Shown here: positions 1 to 6,213 of the stretch, piece after piece | Position numbering within the stretch: position 1 is the stretch's first letter | Layout: each line of letters starts with the position of its first letter | Assembly (NCBI GenBank): GCA_002403175.1 | Contig: DHHG01000070.1 | Location: 1-9,384 of the forward strand | DNA length: 9,384 bases | Source: Syntrophaceae bacterium UBA4778 | Lineage (GTDB): Bacteria > Desulfobacterota > Syntrophia > Syntrophales > UBA4778 | Reading direction: 5' to 3' | Position numbers and translations under genes: made by a program | Notes under the pieces: generated by a model | Database searches by the model: none | Seen by the model: the letters and a program-made list of their open reading frames with translations, nothing else | What the model was told of the DNA's origin: nothing

Positions 1-708
1 ATGATGCAATTCGTCCGGCTGAACGGGCCTGCGCTCCTTTTTTCTGAATACAAAAATGAGAACCATTCCGGAAAGGAATCCGCCGACATGAGCGCTCCAG
101 GCTACACCGCCTGCGCTTGTTCCGTATCCAACTGAAAGGAAGGCGTAGGTTTCTGAAATCAGCTGAATCAAAAACCAGACACCCAGGAAAAAGTAGGCGG
201 GCAGATAGAAGAAAAAAGGGATGAAGATGACTGGGACCAAAGTAAGGACACGGGCTCTGGGGAACATCAAAATGTAAGCACCCATAATTCCCGCCACTGC
301 TCCGGAAGCGCCGATGGAAGGTTCGGATGAATGCAGGTTTAAATAGATGTAAGTCACCCCGGATAAAATCCCGCAGAACAAATAAAAGATAAGAAATTTG
401 AAATGTCCTATATGCTCTTCCAGGCTACCCCCGAAGAGATATAAAAACCACATGTTCCCGATTATGTGGAGCCAGCCTCCATGAATTAAAATACTCGTAA
501 AGAGACTCAGATAATCGATGGCAGGAAAAGATAAAACTTTGCTGCCATCAAAATGGGCCGGCACAATACCGAACATCTCAACAGCAGCTTTCAATTGCTG
601 TTCCGGAAGCGACATTTCAATCAAAAAAACGGTCGAACATACAAGGATGATGATCCATGTCATCCAAGGGAATTCTTTCCTCGGGACGGTATCCATCAAG
701 GGTATCAT
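1..708 (-). CDS. Rhomboid family intramembrane serine protease (3' end cut by window)
   Basis: Reading the minus strand from ATG at 708 gives 236 codons with no stop before base 1, so the C-terminus is missing. The family cleaves transmembrane helices inside the membrane with a Ser-His dyad. Seen here: a hydrophobic helix near residues 16-30; the HGGWLHIIGNMW signature at 76-87 (His and Asn residues that help form the oxyanion hole); catalytic serine in GASGAVAG (S135); and catalytic histidine in AWSAHVGGF (H207). About six hydrophobic segments match the core fold, so the active domain is essentially complete and only a charged cytoplasmic tail (RKKERRPVQ...) runs out of the window. The start is supported by a purine-rich AAAAGGGA about nine bases upstream. 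It lies 79 bases downstream of the DUF4142 gene on the same strand, so the two may share a transcript. The substrate is unknown. Confidence 0.93.
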   Translation of the reverse strand, partial: MIPLMDTVPRKEFPWMTWIIILVCSTVFLIEMSLPEQQLKAAVEMFGIVPAHFDGSKVLSFPAIDYLSLFTSILIHGGWLHIIGNMWFLYLFGGSLEEHIGHFKFLIFYLFCGILSGVTYIYLNLHSSEPSIGASGAVAGIMGAYILMFPRARVLTLVPVIFIPFFFYLPAYFFLGVWFLIQLISETYAFLSVGYGTSAGGVAWSAHVGGFLSGMVLIFVFRKKERRPVQPDELHH

Positions 709-787
709 GGTCGAATTCCCTTTTCTTTTGGATACAAGGCGGCCGGATATGACCTAAAACGAATCCATCAGGATGTCTGGCATTTCC

Positions 788-1315
788 CTATTTTTTTGCT
801 ACGTGCGGCTCCAGCTTATAAAGCTCATTTTGGTGCTGTCTCAAAACGGGAAGTTCTTTTGAAGCGAATGATTTTATTTCCGCATCTTTGCCGTCCCTGG
901 CTTCTTTTTCAAATTGATCAATATGATTTCTGTTATCCTGGGCCAACATGCTGACGAAGGCGCGATCAAAGTCCTCACCGCTTTTCTTAGCGATGTTGTC
1001 GATCTTCATCTGCCTTTCCGTGTCAATATCGTTTGAGAAGGGAATGCCCTTGTTTTGCGCAATTTCCTTTAAGTTCTGATTGTGCTTGGTGGTATCGCTT
1101 GCCAGCCGCTGGCCGAAATCCTTGACCTCCTTGCTGGCGCCCTTTTGTGATGCCAACTGTCCCATTTTGATTTGCATCTGATTGTCCATCGATGCATTCT
1201 TGACGAAGTTGCTGTCCTGGGGATTGACATTAGCACCTGATTGCTGGGCAAATGAAATGCCGGCAAGTGCCAGGATGATCAACGCAATGGGGATGACCGA
1301 TAGTACTTTTTTCAT
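788..1315 (-). CDS. Exported DUF4142 (ferritin-like) protein
   Basis: A 175-residue protein with a clear Sec signal peptide: KK at residues 2-3, a hydrophobic core at 4-20 and a likely cleavage after SFA (residue 23). The mature part carries the DUF4142 pattern: FVKNASMDNQMQIKMGQLA near 37-55, followed by ASKEVKDFGQRLASDTTKHNQNL and, toward the C-terminus, DRAFVSMLAQDNRNHIDQFEKEA. This is an all-helical, charged, glutamine-rich fold predicted to resemble a four-helix ferritin-like bundle, and the length is normal for the family. Family members are periplasmic or outer-layer proteins of unsettled function, often linked to stress. The start is supported by a strong Shine-Dalgarno TAGGAGGG about nine bases before ATG. 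It precedes the rhomboid gene on the same strand. The family assignment is firm, the biochemical role is unknown. Confidence 0.92.
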   Translation of the reverse strand: MKKVLSVIPIALIILALAGISFAQQSGANVNPQDSNFVKNASMDNQMQIKMGQLASQKGASKEVKDFGQRLASDTTKHNQNLKEIAQNKGIPFSNDIDTERQMKIDNIAKKSGEDFDRAFVSMLAQDNRNHIDQFEKEARDGKDAEIKSFASKELPVLRQHQNELYKLEPHVAKK

Positions 1316-1581
1316 GGTGGTTTACCCTCCTAATCATTATTGTTCTCCGCCAAAATAGGAAAACTCTGGAAATCTTATGTTCATCTTAACTGATAGTGTT
1401 TCAACAATGCTATGAGCACCGTCCTTGAAACATTCTTTCAAATTCCTGAACTGAATGCACTTTTGGATGAAGCTGAGAGGAAACTTTTCAAAATCTGTAA
1501 CGAACTTCTCCATTCAGCCATGAAAAACCCGCATTGCCGGTCTTTGGCTGATGGACGATGCCAGCTGCAGCCAAGATTTTC

Positions 1582-1610
1582 TTGACATGCGCGACGGTGT
1601 TTCCTATTCT
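1582..1610 (+). promoter_or_regulatory. Sigma70-like promoter for the acyl-CoA synthetase
   Basis: A consensus -35 box TTGACA (1582-1587) is followed after exactly 17 bases by TATTCT (1605-1610), which matches the -10 consensus at four of six positions. Transcription would begin near 1617 and leave a leader of roughly 75 bases before the ligase start. This was found by eye and is not experimentally supported. Confidence 0.55.
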
Positions 1611-1654
1611 TCCCTTCGCCAAAGGAGTTAGTGTAAGCATTTTTAATGAACCGA

Positions 1655-1672
1655 TTACTGCTTACTGCAGTA
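1655..1672. repeat. Tandem TTACTGC repeat ending in a 10-bp palindrome
   Basis: Two head-to-tail copies of TTACTGC (1655-1661 and 1662-1668) run into the perfect palindrome TACTGCAGTA (1663-1672). The element lies in the predicted leader of the acyl-CoA synthetase, downstream of the promoter at 1582-1610 and nine bases before the Shine-Dalgarno sequence. The position would suit a repressor operator, but no known operator consensus was matched. Confidence 0.35.
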
Positions 1673-1694
1673 GAGATACAAAGAAGGAATGACA

Positions 1695-3329
1695 ATGCCC
1701 ATTACAGAAATTCTTGCCCGCAATGCCGCCATGTACGGTGAAGAGATAAGCCTGATTGAACTCAATCCCGAAATCAAAGAAATGAAGGCAAGCTGGAAGG
1801 AGTACGAACTGGTCGAAACCGATCCGGAAAAAAAATACCGGCGAGAGATGACCTGGCGTGAGTTTGACGACAAGTCCAACCGTTTCGCCAATTTGCTGCT
1901 GGAGAGAGGATTGCAGAAAGGACACAAGGTTGCCATTTTGCTTATGAACTGTCTGGAGTGGCTGCCGGTTCATTTCGGTATCCTGAAAACCGGCGCAATT
2001 GCAGTGCCTCTGAATTACCGTTATACGGCAGATGAAATCAAATACTGCCTGGATCTGGCCGAGTGCGATGTCCTGATCTTCGGGCCGGAGTTTACCGAGA
2101 GAATCGATGCGATCCGGGATCAGATCCCGAATATAAAGATACGGCTGTTTCTTGGAATGGATTGCCCCGCATACGCCGAAAGTTATTATGCTCTCACTGC
2201 GTGCTGTTCCTCGGTGGCTCCGAAAATCACCCTTTCCGATGACGATGATGCAGCCATCTACTTTTCCTCCGGCACTACCGGTTTTCCGAAGGCAATTCTC
2301 CATTCTCACCTCGCCCTGATGACATCCTGCGAGGTTGAAATGGACCACCACAAGCAGACTCGCGAAGACAATTTTCTATGTATTCCTCCCCTTTACCACA
2401 CGGGCGCAAAAATGCACTGGTTCGGCAGTTTCCTCGCCGGCAGCAAAGCTGTTCTGCTGCGAGGTGTAAAGCCGGAATGGATCATAAAGGCGGTATCGGA
2501 TGAGCAGATCACGATCGTCTGGCTTCTGGTGCCGTGGGCGCAGGACATTCTGGACGCCATTGAACGCGGAGATATAAAGCTGAATGAGTACAAGCTCGAT
2601 CAGTGGCGGCTGATGCACATCGGCGCGCAACCGGTTCCCCCCAGTCTGATCAAACGTTGGAAAACCTATTTTCCGAACCACGATTACGATACGAATTACG
2701 GCCTGTCTGAATCCATTGGACCCGGCTGTGTCCATCTCGGCATGGAAAACATCCACAAAGTAGGAGCCATTGGAAAGGCCGGATACAAATGGGAATTGCA
2801 GATTGTGGATGAAAACGGCCGCATTGTGGAGCAGGGCGGGGTGGGTGAGCTTTGCGTCAAAGGGCCGGGCGTGATGAAATGCTACTATAGAAATCCGGAA
2901 GCCACTGCGGAAATACTAAAAGATGGCTGGCTATACACGGGCGATATGGCGCGGATGGATGAAGACGGTTTTATCTATCTGGTCGATCGTAAAAAAGATG
3001 TTGTCATCAGTGGAGGCGAGAATATCTATCCGGTGCAGATTGAAGATTTTTTGAGAGCGCATAAAGCCATCAAGGATGTGGCCGTAATCGGCCTTCCCGA
3101 CCAGCGCTTGGGCGAAATCCTTGCGGCGGTAATTGAATTAAAACCCGGCGCATCCTGTTCCGAAGCCGAAATTAATCAGTTCTGTACTGCGCTGCCGCGG
3201 TACAAGCGTCCGCGAAAGATATTTTTTGAAAATGTGCCGCGCAATCCAACAGGAAAGATTGAAAAACCGAAGCTCCGCGAAAAGTATTGCGGCGGCAGCC
3301 TGGTCGAGGCCCAGATCGGAATCAGCTAG
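1695..3329 (+). CDS. AMP-forming acyl-CoA synthetase (fatty-acid/carboxylate CoA ligase)
   Basis: A full-length ANL-superfamily ligase of 544 residues. The family activates a carboxylic acid with ATP to an acyl-adenylate and transfers it to CoA in the cytoplasm. Core motifs are in order: P-loop YFSSGTTGFPK (189-199), A5 YGLSES (335-340, with Ser where Thr is more usual), A7 YTGD (414-417), hinge and A8 DRKKDVVISGGENIYP (431-446), and the catalytic lysine in NPTGK (K521). The substrate cannot be read from sequence; long- or medium-chain fatty acids or other organic acids are all possible. Two in-frame ATGs lie six bases apart. AAGAAGGA abuts the first (1689) but is spaced six bases from the second (1695), so I choose the second; using the first adds Met-Thr. 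It has its own promoter and converges with the PD40 gene, with only 28 bases between the stops and no clear terminator. Confidence 0.94.
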   Translation: MPITEILARNAAMYGEEISLIELNPEIKEMKASWKEYELVETDPEKKYRREMTWREFDDKSNRFANLLLERGLQKGHKVAILLMNCLEWLPVHFGILKTGAIAVPLNYRYTADEIKYCLDLAECDVLIFGPEFTERIDAIRDQIPNIKIRLFLGMDCPAYAESYYALTACCSSVAPKITLSDDDDAAIYFSSGTTGFPKAILHSHLALMTSCEVEMDHHKQTREDNFLCIPPLYHTGAKMHWFGSFLAGSKAVLLRGVKPEWIIKAVSDEQITIVWLLVPWAQDILDAIERGDIKLNEYKLDQWRLMHIGAQPVPPSLIKRWKTYFPNHDYDTNYGLSESIGPGCVHLGMENIHKVGAIGKAGYKWELQIVDENGRIVEQGGVGELCVKGPGVMKCYYRNPEATAEILKDGWLYTGDMARMDEDGFIYLVDRKKDVVISGGENIYPVQIEDFLRAHKAIKDVAVIGLPDQRLGEILAAVIELKPGASCSEAEINQFCTALPRYKRPRKIFFENVPRNPTGKIEKPKLREKYCGGSLVEAQIGIS

Positions 3330-3357
3330 AGGGCGAGTACCAACGGGCTTCGCTGTT

Positions 3358-4395
3358 TTATTCGAATGTTTCTTCAACCAGATAAATCGTATTACCTTTG
3401 AGTGCGAGATAATGAATCCTATCAGGGTTGTCGAACACGAGCCGACCCCTGATCGCCAGTTCTGATTCCAGCTTTCGTGCAATGAAATCATAAACGGGGT
3501 AGTTATCCAAGGATTCGAAAACCCTTTCACCTCCGGGAAAGACGAGGATTTCATCATAGAATTGTCCTTCGATTGCATCTATGACGATACTCCACTTTTT
3601 CCCTTTTCGCACCGGATAGGCTATCCGTTTACTGTCGGGACTAAAGACGGGATTGCCGAAATAGAATTTAGATCCGAGGGAATCATACGTTTCCCCCTTT
3701 TTCCCGTTTATGACCAGGAATTGCTTATCCGAAAATCCAGCCATATAGGATAAGGTTTGACTATCGGGACTAAAGACGGGATACCCTGTCTTTTCGTATG
3801 GTGTATCTTCCATACCGATTTCAGCGATGCCGAATCGAGCTTTCACCACGCCTCTCTTGCTGTCCGGACTGAAAACGAAATTCGCCTCTCTTTTCAATCG
3901 GCATATTTCATCGTACTGCTCGCTTTCTCTTCCATCCACGACAACAACTTCCTTTTTGCCCACTTTGGCCGTATAGGCAACGCGATTACTATCGGGGCTG
4001 AAAATGATGTTACTGGGAATATCTTCATATTGTTTTCCTTTTTCCCCTTCGATCACTGCAAATTTTTTGTCCTGTTCACGGGCAATGTAGGCTACCTTTC
4101 GGCTATTTGGACTGAATACCGGTCTATCAATTACTTCATCAAATTTTCTTTGAACCGCACTGCCTATAACTGCACGTTGCTTATCTTTGGACTGATCTAT
4201 AAAGGCTATGCTCCGACTGTCGGGACTTACCGTGAAGGATTCCCGAATCAATGCAGAAAAGGTCACCTGTACAATGGGTGTTTCTTTTACTTTGCGATTC
4301 AGAGCGCAGACCGAATCAGGATATAGAAAGGGTAGAGCGAATAAGCTTATCAGAATGCATTTTTGGAACATGCCAAACCTGAATTTAGGCTGCAT
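3358..4395 (-). CDS. Secreted PD40/TolB-like beta-propeller repeat protein
   Basis: A 345-residue protein with an N-terminal hydrophobic segment (about 11-25) that looks like a signal peptide, so it is probably exported. The body is a chain of six SPDS-type repeats at about residues 56, 95, 132, 176, 209 and 252. Most have the form FSPDSxxxAYxAxxGKKxxVVxxGKExxxYDEI, the WD40-like PD40 pattern found in TolB and related propellers. The fourth unit is short and lacks the 'VVVDG' strand. The tail (VFDNPDRIHYLALKGNTIYLVEE) resembles the usual end of such stand-alone repeat proteins. Length suits a six-bladed propeller. A role in binding a protein or ligand is inferred; no catalytic motif is visible, and the absence of an N-terminal TolB domain and of Pal/Tol neighbours argues against true TolB. 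AGAGGAAAA about eight bases upstream supports this start; ATG at residue 9 is an alternative. Confidence 0.85.
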   Translation of the reverse strand: MQPKFRFGMFQKCILISLFALPFLYPDSVCALNRKVKETPIVQVTFSALIRESFTVSPDSRSIAFIDQSKDKQRAVIGSAVQRKFDEVIDRPVFSPNSRKVAYIAREQDKKFAVIEGEKGKQYEDIPSNIIFSPDSNRVAYTAKVGKKEVVVVDGRESEQYDEICRLKREANFVFSPDSKRGVVKARFGIAEIGMEDTPYEKTGYPVFSPDSQTLSYMAGFSDKQFLVINGKKGETYDSLGSKFYFGNPVFSPDSKRIAYPVRKGKKWSIVIDAIEGQFYDEILVFPGGERVFESLDNYPVYDFIARKLESELAIRGRLVFDNPDRIHYLALKGNTIYLVEETFE

Positions 4396-4425
4396 AAGGT
4401 TTTCCTCTGACCTGTTTTTATGCCC

Positions 4426-4454
4426 TTTATATCCGATTCATTTCGATTTGCCAT
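4426..4454 (-). promoter_or_regulatory. Possible sigma70-like promoter for the PD40 protein
   Basis: On the minus strand ATGGCA (4449-4454, four of six matches to TTGACA) is followed after 17 bases by TATAAA (4426-4431, five of six matches to TATAAT). This would give a leader of about 24 bases containing the Shine-Dalgarno sequence. It suggests that the PD40 gene is transcribed separately from the methyltransferase upstream. Confidence 0.4.
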
Positions 4455-4522
4455 GTAAAATTTTCGGTGGCGATCGGAAACTCAAATGAAATCAGGGGAG
4501 GGAAGTTGATGGTTTTCAGAAC

Positions 4523-5215
4523 TTAAATATTGTTTGAATGCACAGCGAATTTATGGTTCTGCCAAGCAAAGTCCATCAATCTGGAAAAATCCCTCCTGTC
4601 GTCAAGAATGTGCGCATGAACAGGATTGTAATAGATAACCAGAATACGTCTTGACTTGATCTGAAGAGAAGCTGCGATTCGGGAAAGAACTTTGGCTAAA
4701 ATCGTTTCGTCGAAAGGGTTATACATGAAAAAGACATTCTCGTCTGTTTTGATCGCGTAATCTGTGACGTCACATTCAAAAATCCGGTATTCGAAATTCA
4801 ATTTTTTTGTTTTATAAATAGCGCAGTTCTTCTTTGCGATCTCGCACAGTTCGTGGGCAAACTCGACACCCCTGACTTCCAAAAAACCGAGTTCAGAAGC
4901 AGCTAATAAAACTCTGCCCTTACCGCATCCGAGGTCAACGAAGACACTGTCAGGTGGAATTTTGTGTTTAACTATTTTGAACAATTTCCTTAAAGGAACC
5001 AGTCTGGACGGTTGATATCGGGTGCCCCTTTCCCTGTTTGCGCTCTGAATCGTTAGTTCGGATAGGAAAGCCCAAGCACAGGTATCTACGCCGTGCCTGA
5101 TATCAAAACAGCGGTCCACCAGGATCGGATATAATTTGAGCAGAGTCTTTAAAAATCCGTTGGCTCGGAGTGAGTTTCTTGTCCTTTGCAGTACACTTGA
5201 AAGATCTGTTTGCAT
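4523..5215 (-). CDS. Class I SAM-dependent methyltransferase
   Basis: A 230-residue protein with a Rossmann-type methyltransferase core. Motif I is VFVDLGCGKG (91-100), the glycine-rich SAM loop. It is followed by GVEF (116-119), whose Glu118 is placed to bind the ribose hydroxyls. Motif IV appears as FFMYNPFD (162-169). The N-terminal segment FDIRHGVDT (37-45) and the RGTRYQPS element (63-70) recur in a group of uncharacterised bacterial methyltransferases. YNPFD resembles the NPP(F/Y)-type motif of N-methyltransferases but is not that motif, so the substrate (protein, RNA, lipid or small molecule) is open. The ATG at 5215 has no good Shine-Dalgarno sequence and is preceded by a small inverted repeat. 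The family-like N-terminus still supports this start. It lies 127 bases upstream of the PD40 gene on the same strand. Confidence 0.85.
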   Translation of the reverse strand: MQTDLSSVLQRTRNSLRANGFLKTLLKLYPILVDRCFDIRHGVDTCAWAFLSELTIQSANRERGTRYQPSRLVPLRKLFKIVKHKIPPDSVFVDLGCGKGRVLLAASELGFLEVRGVEFAHELCEIAKKNCAIYKTKKLNFEYRIFECDVTDYAIKTDENVFFMYNPFDETILAKVLSRIAASLQIKSRRILVIYYNPVHAHILDDRRDFSRLMDFAWQNHKFAVHSNNI

Positions 5216-5216
5216 T

Positions 5217-5235
5217 TTTTTAGCGAGGCTAAAAA
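5217..5235. repeat. Inverted repeat abutting the methyltransferase start
   Basis: TTTTTAGC (5217-5224) and GCTAAAAA (5228-5235) form a perfect eight-base inverted repeat with a three-base loop, one base upstream of the methyltransferase ATG and in the place where a ribosome-binding site would be expected. It could be an operator or a weak leader hairpin. It has no following U-tract on the minus strand, so it is not a good terminator for that strand. Confidence 0.4.
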
Positions 5236-5356
5236 GGATTCATATCTGTTGCGAAAAGGAAAAAGTGATAATTAGGATTGGGGGCGAGTGACGAAATCAA
5301 AGCGACGGAAGCATCATTAGACCAGATCATTTACAGGTGTGCCATCGGCATTACGC

Positions 5357-5375
5357 GAAAACGATTCTCGTTTTC
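5357..5375. promoter_or_regulatory. 19-bp palindrome resembling a Fur box
   Basis: GAAAACGA-GAA-TCGTTTTC as read on the minus strand is a perfect eight-base inverted repeat in the gap between the stress protein and the methyltransferase. Aligned by eye to the classical Fur box GATAATGATAATCATTATC it agrees at 14 of 19 positions with the same symmetry. It could be an iron-responsive operator for the methyltransferase (about 140 bases downstream on the minus strand), another repressor's site, or a plain stem-loop. It lacks the GC-rich stem and U-tract of a terminator. Confidence 0.3.
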
Positions 5376-5427
5376 ATTTAGGGCCTCATCGGGGGTTGAG
5401 ATCTTCCCGACCAGAAGTTACAAAACC

Positions 5428-5886
5428 TTAAGGGGACTGTATATCAGGACCTCTGACCAGTAAAATGGAACAGTGTATTTTGCGGATGACTTCTTCGTAA
5501 CTGTAACCGTATACAATATGCTCCAGACGACTTTTGTGGGCGGTCGCAATCACGATGTCAATTTTTTCTTTATTCACAATGTTCGCAACTTCGTCGATCG
5601 GTTCACCATATTTTACGTATTCTGTGACCCGCAATCCCCTTGCTTTTTCCTCCCAGAGTATGGCATCCAGCTTCTTTTTTTCCTCTGCCAGCTCTTTTTT
5701 ATATTCATCTTCCATGAAAATCATGGGAAGGCTCCAACCTTGTGTGAAAGGATTGTGCATCGCATGGAGGATTACTAGGTCTGCATCATATTTCCTGCTC
5801 AAGGATACTCCGAAATGAATCGCTGCACGGCTAAAGGTCCTCATCCTGCTCACAACCAGGATGCGTTTTATGGGTTCCTCGGTCAT
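5428..5886 (-). CDS. Universal stress protein (UspA-like) domain protein
   Basis: A 152-residue single-domain protein with the alpha/beta Usp layout: strand KRILVVSRM (7-15), a helix with FSRAAIHFGVSLSRKYDADLVILHAMHNP (18-46), a charged helix around 59-83 (EYKKELAEEKKKLDAILWEEKA), strand and VKYGEPIDEVANIV, then IDIVIATAHKSR and the closing strand CSILLVRG (139-146). Usp proteins are cytoplasmic and are often induced under starvation or respiratory stress. The loop that normally reads GxxGxxxxxxxxxG(S/T) is here TAHKSRLEHIVYGYS (115-129) and lacks the first two glycines, so ATP binding is doubtful. The frame is open upstream to 5991, but the extra 35 residues look non-coding. GGGGGAAAAC directly before ATG at 5886 fixes the start. 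It is well separated from both neighbours. Confidence 0.88.
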   Translation of the reverse strand: MTEEPIKRILVVSRMRTFSRAAIHFGVSLSRKYDADLVILHAMHNPFTQGWSLPMIFMEDEYKKELAEEKKKLDAILWEEKARGLRVTEYVKYGEPIDEVANIVNKEKIDIVIATAHKSRLEHIVYGYSYEEVIRKIHCSILLVRGPDIQSP

Positions 5887-6213
5887 GTTTTCCCCCTTTA
5901 CATATGGAATATCCTTTAATCGATCCAACTGCGGGCTATATACGCTCTCGTGCCAACAAACCCGTGAAGACGCGGTCAGTGTCAATGACAAACGCCATCC
6001 GGTGTGGATGATTCATTCGAACGGGCTTTCCCCTCATAGAATATGCATTGAATATGGATGTATTGCCATCGGGGAAATTCTGATTATGGATTTCGAAAGT
6101 ACGTAACCGTAAAAGGATGGCTCATAAAAGGGCTATTGGGGATTCGATTTAAACGGGGGGGTATTGCAGCCGTGCATGGAAATAGACACGGACGTTCGGA
6201 CAAATGCGCCGTT
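5887..6213. other. Intergenic region without a recognisable gene
   Basis: The 327 bases between the permease stop and the stress-protein start hold no frame with family resemblance. Several open frames on both strands read as low-quality peptides. A TTGACA is present on the minus strand but no matching -10 box lies 16-18 bases downstream. No convincing terminator for the permease was found. A run of seven G lies near 6157-6163. Confidence 0.5.

Larger units (their letters stand above)
1316..1694. other. Divergent intergenic region with short uncertain reading frames
   Basis: About 370 bases separate the diverging DUF4142 and acyl-CoA synthetase genes. The right third holds a sigma70-like promoter and a repeat element (listed separately). 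Two short frames overlap on opposite strands: plus 1412-1585 (57 codons, starting MSTVLETFFQIPELNALLDE) and minus 1488-1640 (50 codons, starting MLTLTPLAKGRIGNTVAHVK). Both have protein-like composition at least in part, but neither has a Shine-Dalgarno sequence and I recognise neither, so I do not call them as genes. A longer minus frame at 1438-1695 is rich in Ser, Arg and Lys and looks like noise. Confidence 0.5.

Noticed and set aside
1662..2351. 229-codon minus-strand frame
   Set aside because: It is a shadow of the acyl-CoA synthetase, whose motifs are unambiguous on the plus strand.
3330..3357. Possible terminator between the convergent ligase and PD40 genes
   Set aside because: Only a weak GCGA/TCGC pairing with a large loop is present and no U-tract follows on either strand.
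3757..4326. 189-codon plus-strand frame
   Set aside because: It lies opposite the PD40 gene. Its repeats (TIGTKDG, TIGAEND) are simply the antisense of the SPDS codons.
5940..5975. TGGCAC on the minus strand upstream of the Usp gene as a sigma54 promoter
   Set aside because: The downstream half should read TTGC at the fixed spacing but reads CGTA, so the site does not match.
5887..5991. N-terminal extension of the Usp frame by 35 residues
   Set aside because: The extension has no Usp resemblance, and a strong GGGGGA ribosome-binding site precedes the internal ATG at 5886.
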